Positions 52,089-60,595 of a DNA stretch of 64,000 nucleotides are shown piece by piece. The notes under the pieces were generated by a model. The model did no database searches and had not been told where the DNA came from. It saw only the letters and a program-made list of their open reading frames with translations. The stretch's first letter is position 1; each line of letters starts with the position of its first letter. Source of the DNA: Abditibacteriaceae bacterium (lineage in GTDB: Bacteria > Armatimonadota > Abditibacteriia > Abditibacteriales > Abditibacteriaceae). The position numbers and the translations under genes were made by a program. The stretch spans positions 1 through 64,000 of the forward strand of contig JAFAZH010000004.1 of assembly GCA_019239895.1 (NCBI GenBank). The letters run 5' to 3'.

Positions 52089-54542
52089 TCAAGGCGGTGT
52101 CGCCACGATTACGGGGCAATCGCTCCAATCACCGGGTGGGATGTAGAGACTCTTTTGCCATAGGTTGTAAGAGGTTTTGATTTCATCCGGGGGCAGGGCA
52201 TCACGCTTGATCCACCAGCGGACGAAGCGGTCGGGTCGTAAGGCAGGCCAGGAGGGGCGAGGCCAGATGAAGTATTCGACATTCTGGCTGTGCCAGCCTT
52301 TGAAGCGTACCCCCTGTTTCTGCCACTCTTCGACAGTGGCAATGGCCATACGCAAGGGATCAGGCCCCGGCGTAGCACCATAAGACACCAGGGTTTTGCC
52401 TAACCACGGCGCATCTTGCCGCAGATACCACACGGCGGGCCACTGCTTATCGTTATGCACCCAGATATTGCCTGGTAATCCCTGCGTCTTTTGCAGAGCA
52501 CCAAAGAGCGCATCCCGGTAGGCTTCGGTCGTCTGGGCATAGAACATTGGCTCGTGATTGTCCACCGCACGCTCAAAGTTCGTCGCTGAAACACCCCGCA
52601 ACAGGAAAAGCGCACCCAAAGCACAAACGCCCACGAAAGCACCTTTGGCTTCTTTTATCTTAAAGTTGAGTTGCGCCAGCCACCACCCCGCTAAAAGAAT
52701 AAAGGGCAACATAACATGCGACAGGAGCCAGGGCACTTTTTCATTGGCTATTGAGTACAGTGCAAATGAGGTAATCGCCCACCAGATCAATAAATCGGTA
52801 AAGGGCGTGCGTTCTCGACTGGCGCGGACGATACCGCAGAGGGCCGCGATAACAATAGGTAGCTCGTAAAGTAGCATCAGTACGATGTAGTAATCATCGC
52901 GTCCGGCCAAGCGTGGCGCGTTTTGTTGGCCGACCCAGTAACCCAACATTTTGGGCATGGCATCCACCACATCGCCCCAATCTTGCGCTTGTTTGAACAA
53001 AGCCGGGTCAGGACTCCAGATCAGTTGGGAGCCATCCGCTGGGGGGCTAAAGTGCTGCCCGACAAAGTGTAAGCCCAGTGATGCCCCATTGCGGGCGACC
53101 TGACGGATTTCGGCGGTGCTTCGCTGATAAGATGCGTACCACTCATGCGGGTCTTGCACCATCTGCTGTGGCACCTTCCACCACAAGTAGCCATGTCCAA
53201 AAAAGAAGGCGAAGAGGAAAAGTGAAAGATAGGCGGACATTAAATAAGTGCCCAACGAGAAGCCACGGCTACGGCTGCGGATAGCTTCCGCTTCAATGCT
53301 GTCAATCCAAATCGGATCGTTCGATTTTACGCTTTTGCCCTTACGCTTTTTGGCACCAGCCGGGGCGTCATTGGATGGGGCAGTTACGCCTTTACCTTCG
53401 CGTGGCGCAGCCACCAGCCACAGCCATAACACCAACATCAACAGGGCACAGATGCGGGAGAAGACATGCTCGTCGGTGGCCAATGCCATAAAGCCACCAT
53501 AGTTGTGGGCGGCTTGCAGTGCCACGGGATCACGAAACGCAAAATAGGACGTGATGCCTACGACTATCATAATCAACAGCGGCAAATTCGCTTTCAACCA
53601 TGTGATCGCAGCATTGCCACTCGGTGCGTCGGTGCCACCCATTAAATCCTGTCGGGAGCGCCACCATCGCTGGGCACGCATCGCTACCCAGAATGAAGCC
53701 AGCATAGCGATAATAAAAAACGCATTCGCCTTGGTGGTAATAAAAAGTGTTAGGCAAGCGACCAAGCCCAGACGCGCCTCGCAGCCTTTGGCAGTGTTAC
53801 TGGGATGCTCACGCGTGGCCTGAAAGCAGAGCACGGCTCCCAGGGTGAGTAACAGCGCAAGGGAATCATGGATGAGCCGCCGATGATAGGTCACCATAAC
53901 GGGGGAGATGGTCAGCAAGCCCAAAGTCCATAGCGTCCCGCGTGGCCCTAACCAACGTCTGGTCCCCACCAATACGAGGATTAACGAACCAATGCCTAAA
54001 AGAGAAGGGGCCAGGCGTGCGGAGAAATCGCTCTTACCCAACACAGCGTAAATAGCAGCGATGAGGTGATACATCAAGGGGCCATGATAGATCGGATCGA
54101 ACTTATAATCCTGAAAGTTTTCGGCAAACCAGGCGTGGATAGATTCATCATGGCTATAGGGAAATGCGGCCAGTTGAAACTGGCGTAGCGCGATGCCGAA
54201 CATTAATAAGCCCATCGCAACCTGCCAGTAACGAGGATCACTGGGAGTCCAGGCAGCTCCCGGTTGAGCTGCTTCTGGTTCAGGATTTATGGCTTCTATT
54301 ACCTCATTATCGCGCGCGCTGTCGCCACGTCGTGGTCCGCTACGCCTGCGCTCCTGCGGTTCGCGTGTGCCATTGGTCGCATAAGGTGGTGGTTCCGGGC
54401 TAACAACTGTAGGAGTAACGCCGGAGCCATTGGTTCCAGAGCCATAGCCATTGGCTGCTGAGGCTGATTCCTCGGCCAAGTTACGACTGGAGGCAGTATT
54501 AACCCCCGCTGAGGTTTTCTTTTTATTGGATTTCTTCGCCAT
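52089..54542 (-). CDS. Agl23-like membrane glycosyltransferase-fold protein (TIGR03663 type)
   Basis: 817 residues with a disordered Asn/Gly/Pro N terminus of about 95 residues, then at least ten predicted membrane spans. The family marker region is AFPYSHDESIHAWFAENFQDYKFDPIYHGPLMYHLIAAIYAVLGKSDFSARLAPSLLG, with an acidic DE motif in the first loop as in GT-C enzymes (PMT/Agl23). The C-terminal soluble domain has NIWVHNDKQWPAVWYLRQDAPWLG. Such proteins are linked to protein glycosylation or lipid-linked sugar handling. It lies in a same-strand run with the DUF2298 protein and a GT2 enzyme. Confidence 0.85.
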   Translation of the reverse strand: MAKKSNKKKTSAGVNTASSRNLAEESASAANGYGSGTNGSGVTPTVVSPEPPPYATNGTREPQERRRSGPRRGDSARDNEVIEAINPEPEAAQPGAAWTPSDPRYWQVAMGLLMFGIALRQFQLAAFPYSHDESIHAWFAENFQDYKFDPIYHGPLMYHLIAAIYAVLGKSDFSARLAPSLLGIGSLILVLVGTRRWLGPRGTLWTLGLLTISPVMVTYHRRLIHDSLALLLTLGAVLCFQATREHPSNTAKGCEARLGLVACLTLFITTKANAFFIIAMLASFWVAMRAQRWWRSRQDLMGGTDAPSGNAAITWLKANLPLLIMIVVGITSYFAFRDPVALQAAHNYGGFMALATDEHVFSRICALLMLVLWLWLVAAPREGKGVTAPSNDAPAGAKKRKGKSVKSNDPIWIDSIEAEAIRSRSRGFSLGTYLMSAYLSLFLFAFFFGHGYLWWKVPQQMVQDPHEWYASYQRSTAEIRQVARNGASLGLHFVGQHFSPPADGSQLIWSPDPALFKQAQDWGDVVDAMPKMLGYWVGQQNAPRLAGRDDYYIVLMLLYELPIVIAALCGIVRASRERTPFTDLLIWWAITSFALYSIANEKVPWLLSHVMLPFILLAGWWLAQLNFKIKEAKGAFVGVCALGALFLLRGVSATNFERAVDNHEPMFYAQTTEAYRDALFGALQKTQGLPGNIWVHNDKQWPAVWYLRQDAPWLGKTLVSYGATPGPDPLRMAIATVEEWQKQGVRFKGWHSQNVEYFIWPRPSWPALRPDRFVRWWIKRDALPPDEIKTSYNLWQKSLYIPPGDWSDCPVIVATPP

Positions 54543-54653
54543 AAACTTAAACTACTCTAAAACAGCAAAAGTGAGCGTGCAGTTCTCTCTTCAAGTTCCC
54601 CTGATCCGGTGCCAACTCAGGCTATTGCCCTTGCTCAACGCTCAATAAGAGCG

Positions 54654-54974
54654 TCAGAGGCTAATAAATGTTGCTTGCCCCACAGGAGCAGTTGGCAAGG
54701 CAGCTAACAAGAGGGGAACTAAAGGTTTCAAATCGGTTAGCCGATTCGTTGGCGCTCGCAGCACGATAATTGACAGGTCGAATTTAGACAGGTTCTGTTG
54801 GTGTGGTAAGTTACGGTCAACGGTAATAAATGCATCAAACTCATGCTGTGCCAAACTCAACAGATGGCCATTTTTGAAGTTAGCCCATCCCTGTTGAGGC
54901 ACGGTAATGACTTCGTGTCCTGTTATCGCTTTACTTAACCGCCCGTCTATACATTCGTCCAACAAAAGTTTCAC
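54654..54974 (-). CDS. DUF5615 PIN-like toxin
   Basis: 106 residues. It starts with KLLLDECIDGRLSKAITGHEVITV, with an acidic DE pair at the N-terminal strand; FDAFITVDRNLPHQQNL supplies the second acidic site, as in DUF5615/Mut7-C-like PIN-fold nucleases. It follows the DUF433 gene by 28 bases on the same strand. The pair matches the DUF433-DUF5615 toxin-antitoxin arrangement. Substrate RNA is unknown. Confidence 0.85.
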   Translation of the reverse strand: MKLLLDECIDGRLSKAITGHEVITVPQQGWANFKNGHLLSLAQHEFDAFITVDRNLPHQQNLSKFDLSIIVLRAPTNRLTDLKPLVPLLLAALPTAPVGQATFISL

Positions 54975-55002
54975 CGGAACGCTTTATCCTAAACGTGTTA
55001 GC

Positions 55003-55230
55003 CTAAGCTGCCGTTGCCAGCATATGAGCTTTAGCTGCTTCCAGGAAAGCGATAACTTGCTCGCGCCTGACAGTAGGGAAACCGGCCAGAAAATCCTCAA
55101 TACTCTCGCCTGCTTCCAGATAGTCAATTAGCGTTTGCAGCGGCACCCTCGTGCCAGCAAAGACGGGCGTGCCACTCATCACATCGGGTGAGGCAGTAAT
55201 GATGGAGGATTGACCCGGTTCGCTATTCAT
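55003..55230 (-). CDS. DUF433 antitoxin
   Basis: 75 residues. ITASPDVMSGTPVFAGTRVPLQTLIDYLEAGESIEDFLAGFPTVRREQVIAFLEAA is the full DUF433 winged-helix-type fold. It is the first gene of the pair and probably represses the operon while neutralising the DUF5615 protein. It is inserted between the two glycan membrane-protein genes. Confidence 0.9.
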   Translation of the reverse strand: MNSEPGQSSIITASPDVMSGTPVFAGTRVPLQTLIDYLEAGESIEDFLAGFPTVRREQVIAFLEAAKAHMLATAA

Positions 55231-55298
55231 ATTAATAATGGTAACTCAACAGACAATCAACAGCCAGACTTCATAGCCGGGCGGCTAAAGCGGGGCAA

Positions 55299-57830
55299 CT
55301 ACGGCTGTGGATTTTGATAGATGGTGGTTAGGTGTTGAGGGTCGGCGCTGACACCAGCCCCAAACAGCTTATTGGCGGCTAAACTTTTTTCGATCTTAGC
55401 GACACTTTCATCAGTGTATTCTCGACGCTCCAGTTCTCCACATACAATGTAGCGCACTTTATATTTTTGTAAGACATCCGTTTGATTAGCCGTATAAAAG
55501 GCGCGCACCGCCGCTTTACGGTCAAACACTTCCGGCCAATCCAGGCCCCACTGAAAGGTGTGCGACTGCGGCCCGACCACGGTGGGCACGCCGGTCGCAT
55601 GGGCATAACGGGGATATACCGAATAGTCGCCGCCCTCGCGCATTTCGGCTTCAATGAGATTGTCACCATCCCGCGCATGGTCTTGCAGCCATTGGGCCGC
55701 ATCGCGTTCTGAATCACCTAAATTAGACCAGACATCCCAACCCTGGAAACGGAGCGGTGCATACATATCTACATTATCCATGTGGCTGGCTTCTGAAGTG
55801 TGATGCATCCGCGCCCAGGTGGTAGAGACGGTTGAAGTGAAAGCCACTGGCAGCAAGATATAGTAAATGAGGCGAATCGTTACGGGCCAGCGTGACCAGG
55901 CGCTCTGCCTTGAGGAAACTTCTAATTCCTCTTGAGCCGATGTTCTGTCTTGTAAATCCTGGGTGGGGTTAACATCCAGCGCCGATTCATCCGCGCGCTG
56001 CACGCGCAACGCACTACAAAGGGCAGCAGTGCCCAGCATGAACCACGCTTGCAGGCCAAACTTAAACACTGTGTCCTGGCGGCGGAAATCGCCGTCACTG
56101 AGAAACCCGGCGTAAGTCGTTTCGCTCCAACACAAGGCGAGGAACCCACACAAGGCTAAGCGGCACAACCAGACCTGCACGACATCCTCACTAAAGAATG
56201 CCTCATACGCCGTCCACAGCGTCAGCGTAACCAGAAAGATAATGACAAAGTAATCGTTGTTGGTCAGGAGTTTGAGCAGCAGCCAGAGCGCCTCCGGGAT
56301 AACAATAGCCGCCGTAACGATGCGGCCATCGGCCTGGCCTGCCGCCAAGCGCCGCTTGGTAGCCCCGGCGAGGTTCATAATCCACGCCCCCATCGGCAAA
56401 GCCCACATCAGGAGCCAGGAGCGTGGTGGCGAGGCCGGTTGCGCCAAATAGCGTGGCTTATCGGCGGCGGTGTGTAAATGATGCAAAAACGGCCACCCAA
56501 TCAGCAGCGAAATCATCGCTACACCCAGCATGGCACCCAGGGCCATGCCTAAGCGCAGCCCAAAATGCGAAGGGGAAACTTGAGAGTGGGATGGTTTAAC
56601 GGGCGCAGCCACTTCGCTTTGAGATCGAGCCTTACCTTTAGCCTGCTTCTGCGTTGCACTCTTGACCCCGGACGCCTTACTTTTTTTATGTTGCTTGCTC
56701 GTTTTGGTCTTCTCTGGCACTACCTCACTGGGCGCAGCATCAGTAGCCCTTTGCTTATCTCGTCGCAAAGTCGTTTTCCAACCGGGGTAGAAAACTAAAG
56801 CAGATAAACACAAAAAGATAAAGAGAGTATAGGTCGGGAAGTCCCAGGTATTGGTCATCAGGTTCGCGCTCAGCACGGTGCCACAGAGGGCCGCGATTAC
56901 TTTCCAGCCTCGTGTATCCCATCCTTCCCGAATGCGCCAGAAGAGCACCCAGCCCAGCGAAATCACCAGAAGCGAAACGGGCATATCGAAATAGTGGGCA
57001 TGAACATCGCCATAACTAAAAGTGAACCACGGATATTCATTGATGGTGAAAGGAATGACCCGTGAGGTCGCCATGTAATCTATGGGCCAGGTTTTGGCCT
57101 CCACTCCCGGCAAGGGTTTAAACCACTGGCGCAATGGCTCCAGGGTTCCCGTCGCCAGCAAGAGGCAGCCGCCAATGACGCCATTCCGCACGCGGCGCGT
57201 GACTGCGCCACATAACGATACGGCTAAAGAAAAGCACAGCGCGGGCAAAGTGCCGCACATCAAGTTATACGTCCAGCGGGCGGTGGAGTGAATCGCATCC
57301 GTTAATAAGGCGGCTTGTAGGTGTCCCAGATAGTAGTAACTATCCAGACGCACATTGGCAGCGTAGGGATTGGGGGGTGGTAAATAATCGGCCCGGGCAC
57401 AAGCGCCAATGAGGGCTAAGTCCATTGGCTTTTCGCCATTATTAAAGTCGGGCCAGAAGCCACGATGAATAAAGAACCCGGCGAAGAAAAGGAGAAAAAC
57501 TAACTCTGAGGCTATAATGCCACGCCGCCGCTCGCGCACTGTAGCTTGCAGGATGGGCCAATCCCTGATGCCTAACCAGACGCACAATGCGCCCGGCAAG
57601 AGAATCAGAAAAACGCACCAGCGCACTGGCACCCCCGCATGGCCGCACCACAAGGCGAGGAGAGTCCAGATAACCAGCAACAGCATACGCCCGGCGGCCA
57701 GACCAGCATCCGGGAAAGCAGCGTGCGGCAACTTAGCCTCATCGCCCCAGATGCGCCGCGCTAACGGCAAACTCAGCCAACCGAGAAACCAGACCAGGAA
57801 TAACCAGGAAGCCCCTACAATAACTGTCAT
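55299..57830 (-). CDS. DUF2298 membrane protein (Chlor_Arch_YYY type)
   Basis: 843 residues with about twelve predicted membrane spans and a C-terminal soluble domain. The family hallmark is DFNNGEKPMDLALIGACARADYLPPPNPYAANVRLDSYYYLGHLQAA and the later TWDFPTYTLFIFL; VKIRYIVCGELERREYT-like text lies near the end (VRYIVCGELERREYTDESVAKI). A Lys/Ser-rich low-complexity segment is inserted near residues 360-410. These proteins co-occur with Agl23-like proteins and GT2 enzymes in Chloroflexi, Archaea and Armatimonadota. The start codon and its AAAGGA Shine-Dalgarno fall inside a heptamer repeat. Confidence 0.88.
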   Translation of the reverse strand: MTVIVGASWLFLVWFLGWLSLPLARRIWGDEAKLPHAAFPDAGLAAGRMLLLVIWTLLALWCGHAGVPVRWCVFLILLPGALCVWLGIRDWPILQATVRERRRGIIASELVFLLFFAGFFIHRGFWPDFNNGEKPMDLALIGACARADYLPPPNPYAANVRLDSYYYLGHLQAALLTDAIHSTARWTYNLMCGTLPALCFSLAVSLCGAVTRRVRNGVIGGCLLLATGTLEPLRQWFKPLPGVEAKTWPIDYMATSRVIPFTINEYPWFTFSYGDVHAHYFDMPVSLLVISLGWVLFWRIREGWDTRGWKVIAALCGTVLSANLMTNTWDFPTYTLFIFLCLSALVFYPGWKTTLRRDKQRATDAAPSEVVPEKTKTSKQHKKSKASGVKSATQKQAKGKARSQSEVAAPVKPSHSQVSPSHFGLRLGMALGAMLGVAMISLLIGWPFLHHLHTAADKPRYLAQPASPPRSWLLMWALPMGAWIMNLAGATKRRLAAGQADGRIVTAAIVIPEALWLLLKLLTNNDYFVIIFLVTLTLWTAYEAFFSEDVVQVWLCRLALCGFLALCWSETTYAGFLSDGDFRRQDTVFKFGLQAWFMLGTAALCSALRVQRADESALDVNPTQDLQDRTSAQEELEVSSRQSAWSRWPVTIRLIYYILLPVAFTSTVSTTWARMHHTSEASHMDNVDMYAPLRFQGWDVWSNLGDSERDAAQWLQDHARDGDNLIEAEMREGGDYSVYPRYAHATGVPTVVGPQSHTFQWGLDWPEVFDRKAAVRAFYTANQTDVLQKYKVRYIVCGELERREYTDESVAKIEKSLAANKLFGAGVSADPQHLTTIYQNPQP

Positions 57831-57832
57831 TT

Positions 57833-57970
57833 GTCCTTTGTCATTTGTCCTCTGTTATTGGTCATTGGTCATTTATCATTGGTTACTGGCTCATTCGTTA
57901 GCGAAACAGGACGGGGCTATGGCTTACCGTTAGCCAGTCTACAAAGGACAAATGACTATTGACAAAGGAC
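57833..57970. repeat. GTCATTT/GTCCTTT heptamer inverted repeat
   Basis: Left words GTCCTTT, GTCATTT, GTCCTCT, GTTATTG, GTCATTG, GTCATTT, ATCATTG, GTTACTG (57833-57888). The right arm 57933-57970 mirrors the first five. The word series continues leftward into the DUF2298 start codon (the CAT of GTCATTT at 57828-57830 is its ATG). An inner CTGGCT/AGCCAG stem closes the loop. Confidence 0.92.
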
Positions 57971-57974
57971 TCGT

Positions 57975-58709
57975 CTAAGGCAGATAGCGACGCCACTTGC
58001 CAGCAGCGCGCAGTTCTCCGCGCAACGCATTGAGATATTGGACAACCTGCATCACTTCTTGAGGAATCTTGCCCCAGTGGTGAGAGGACTCGCCACCCTC
58101 GCGCGGGAAATGGCGCACCACCACTTCACAGATTTTCAGGTCGTTCAAGCGGGCGCGGGTGTAGAGTTCCGGGCCAATGAAATTAATACGGTGCTTGATG
58201 ATAGAGAGTTGCTCCGCGTGCGCTTTGCGAAAGCCCCGGCAACCCGCATTAATATCATGCAGGCGCGAGTGCAAGAAGAAGCGTGCCATCAGGCGCAGGC
58301 CACGACTCAGCACCAAGCGTGCCGGGTGATCGAAGCGTTGTTTCTTCCAGCCAAAGACGACATCGCAACCCTTATCCAGTTGCGCCACAAAGCGCGGAAT
58401 GTCGGCTGCCGTCTGCTGGCCATCACCATCGAAGATGCAGATATAGTCCCCCTGCCCTTCGCGTAAAGCCGAAAGTGTCGCCTCGACATAACCACGATTA
58501 GGATTATGATGATAAACCCGGACGCCAGCGACCTGCTCCGCCAACCCGTCACAAACCGCGCCAGTATTGTCGCGGGAACCATCATTAATGACCAGCACTT
58601 CCCAGGTATCGGGTGCAAAGGCCCGCGCCATGTCTGCCGCTGCTTCGCGCACCACGCGCTCGATAACCGCTTCTTCGTTATAGGCCAGCAAAGCCAAAGT
58701 CACTCGCAT
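57975..58709 (-). CDS. Family 2 glycosyltransferase, dolichyl-phosphate-mannose synthase-like
   Basis: About 244 residues, cytoplasmic face. GT2 motifs: TLALLAYNEEAVIERVVREA, VLVINDGSRDNTGAVCDGLA, the metal-binding ICIFDGDGQQTAADIPRFV, and GCRGFRKAHAEQL. It has no C-terminal membrane spans. It probably makes a polyprenyl-phosphate sugar used by the GT-C-fold membrane proteins downstream (inference). Start 58709 follows AGGGGA by four bases; a GTG at 58727 is also in frame. The 58728-58990 spacer holds TATGGTTCCATATAATGGAACC (58833-58854), whose GGTTCCAT…ATGGAACC halves form a small palindrome. Confidence 0.88.
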   Translation of the reverse strand: MRVTLALLAYNEEAVIERVVREAAADMARAFAPDTWEVLVINDGSRDNTGAVCDGLAEQVAGVRVYHHNPNRGYVEATLSALREGQGDYICIFDGDGQQTAADIPRFVAQLDKGCDVVFGWKKQRFDHPARLVLSRGLRLMARFFLHSRLHDINAGCRGFRKAHAEQLSIIKHRINFIGPELYTRARLNDLKICEVVVRHFPREGGESSHHWGKIPQEVMQVVQYLNALRGELRAAGKWRRYLP

Positions 58710-58990
58710 TAAATCCCCTATTGCCACCGCTCTCGATTCTAACTTGATGCGGGCGTTATTTTACTAAATCTGCGCTATGACTTCTCTTTATTAAATTTTC
58801 TTATAACATTAACTTATGCTATTGACAGCCACCTTATGGTTCCATATAATGGAACCATTCCCTGTTCAATGGGCAAGTTCTGCCATGATATGGGAGTCAG
58901 CACTCTTAACATGCCCAACTCGTTGGTGCCAGTTCAAGGCGTGCTTGCAACACAGCAATTGGTAATCGGACAGAAATTTGGAGATAGAAT

Positions 58991-59284
58991 ATGGCTCAAC
59001 AGGTTCCTCCGCCAGACGCGCCGGACGCCGCACGCAAGGTTTCACGTTTGACTTCACTCAAACGCTGCGGCTCCGTGGCCTTGCTATTAGCAACAGCCAG
59101 TTTGATCATCGGCATTGCGGTTCCGGTGGCTTCCTTACCGGGCGCGCGGCACCGCGTGCTACTGGCCGATCTATCCGATGGCTCAGGCGGTCCGCCGGGG
59201 CCGACTCCAACGCCAACCATCTTGCCGCCAACCCCAACTCCCATCACTTTCCAACAGCGATCGCCAAGCTCCAGTACAGCCTGA
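58991..59284 (+). pseudogene. 5' part of a secreted protein gene broken by a frameshift
   Basis: ATG 58991 has GGAGA six bases upstream. The product begins MAQQVPPPDAPDAARK, has a hydrophobic signal/anchor (SVALLLATASLIIGIAVPVASL) and a PTPTPT-rich linker, then runs into a stop at 59284. The following frame (see next entry) continues as a folded domain, so one base appears to be missing or two extra near 59245-59260. It could be a real frameshift mutation or a sequence error. Confidence 0.6.
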
Positions 59285-59937
59285 ACGCTGGTTCAACCTG
59301 GAATGACCTGCCCAAGAACGAGGGCGCGATTATGGCCGACGAGGAGCAGTCCATCCGAGTGCGCGCGGTCAAGCTCAAGTCCAATCTGCCCTGGCCCAAC
59401 GCCCCCATGATGCCGGTGTGGCACAACGGCAGCCAGGTCTATTGGGGCGAATTCATCGCCGTGCAATGGACGGACCTGACCGACCCCAACACCTCGCACC
59501 TCATCACCGCCTCGTGCGGCAACACCCTGACCGCCAAGTTCAAGGTGCGCCCGCTGTACCAGATCATCTGCTACCCCGATAAGAAGAACGGCGAGGTCAG
59601 CGAAGCAGGTGATGCCTCGCCCCAGGCGACCCTCCTGGCCGAAGTGAAACGCTTCCGGGGCGACGCGGCGGCGGGCCTACCCGTCCGCTTCAGCGCCCAG
59701 TATGCCGATGGGAGTCCAGCAGGCACCTTGAGCGGGGGCGACGCCAACGGGACCGTGACCACCGATAGCGCGGGCAAAGCCAGCATCACCTTGCGGGGCG
59801 TGACCCAGCACGGGAGAGTGCAGATCATGGCCGTCGTGCTGAGCCCCGATGGCACCGAACTGCGGAGATCGCGTGTCTGGCATCTCGATTTCATCAACCG
59901 CCCATCTTCCCACGGCAAGCACGCGCCGCAGCGGTAG
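59247..59937 (+). pseudogene. 3' part of the frameshifted secreted protein (Ig-like domain)
   Basis: The frame after the shift reads IAKLQYSLNAGSTWNDLPKNEGAIMADEEQSIRVRAVK, then a beta-rich module and a final Ig/Big-1-like module (LLAEVKRFRGDAAAGLPVRFSAQYADGS, TDSAGKASITLRGVTQHGRVQIMA). It has no start of its own with a Shine-Dalgarno (first internal ATG 59332). A longer open frame to 58978 exists in this phase, but its first 90 residues are the out-of-phase shadow of the true N terminus. Confidence 0.65.
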
Positions 59938-60157
59938 CGCTATCCTATCGCTCTTGTAACTTCCCGAGGGGCAGCACGATGTGCTGATGCGTTGCGTTGC
60001 CCCTCAGGAACGCCACCCAGTATGAGCCGAGCACTACTTGGCGTAGTGCTCTCCTGATCGCTTCAGCTTTTGTCACTCCTGTTGTGACTTCCTAATACTC
60101 GGCAGACCAGTTGCCGTGCCGGTTCCGTCGCAAAATTCGCCCGAGCAGAGGTTGCCT
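59938..60157. other. Spacer with three consecutive hairpins
   Basis: GAGGGGCA…TGCCCCTC (59967-60006 region), then GAGCACTAC-TTGGC-GTAGTGCTC (perfect nine base pairs, about 60028-60051), then GTCAC…GTGAC. It may terminate the upstream gene or form a leader RNA for the next. No coding sign. Confidence 0.5.
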
Positions 60158-60559
60158 ATGTCCCCCGTCGCTTCACCCCGTATCGTTTCCCGGAAGATTA
60201 TTGCGCCCGCCGCGTGGCTGTGGCTGCTGGTGGCCGTGGCCGCCAGCTTACTGGCCTTTTCCGAGCCCGCCCGCGCAGGCTGGAAGATTGACAGCGTGAC
60301 GCTCAATGGCAGCAGCTCTTCACCATGCACGGACCTGCCTGCCTGCACTAATGGGTTTACCCACCCCTGGGAGCCTGGGTGGGTAGATAATGAGGGAACT
60401 TACGCCAATGTTGCCCTCTCCGGCTCGCAGACCGGGCAGACTAACGAGGGGACTGTTACGACCCACCTGAAATGGGACGATGGCACGAACAGTGGCGGCT
60501 ATCCCGGTGGCGGTGGCTATCCGGGGTCGGTTCCTACGCCCATCCCCGTGCCGAGTTAG
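60158..60559 (+). CDS. N-terminal part of a large secreted protein, ending at an in-frame amber codon
   Basis: ATG 60158 follows AGAGG by six bases. A signal peptide (IIAPAAWLWLLVAVAASLLAFSEPARA) precedes WKIDSVTLNGSSSSPCTDLPACTNGF and a Gly/Pro/Tyr linker. The frame stops at TAG 60557-60559, but the same frame continues directly with AFVIVSAEAASNMKSDGS into the 1132-residue frame below. A single base change would give one protein of about 1278 residues. The piece is therefore either a truncated gene or the start of an amber-interrupted one. Confidence 0.65.
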   Translation: MSPVASPRIVSRKIIAPAAWLWLLVAVAASLLAFSEPARAGWKIDSVTLNGSSSSPCTDLPACTNGFTHPWEPGWVDNEGTYANVALSGSQTGQTNEGTVTTHLKWDDGTNSGGYPGGGGYPGSVPTPIPVPS

Positions 60560-60595
60560 GCGTTCGTAATCGTCTCCGCCGAAGCGGCCAGTAAC

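Noticed and set aside
58978..59250. First 90 residues of the longest frame at 58978 as a protein N terminus
   Set aside because: The alternative phase from 58991 has a ribosome binding site and signal segment; this one is Arg/Ser-rich shadow sequence.
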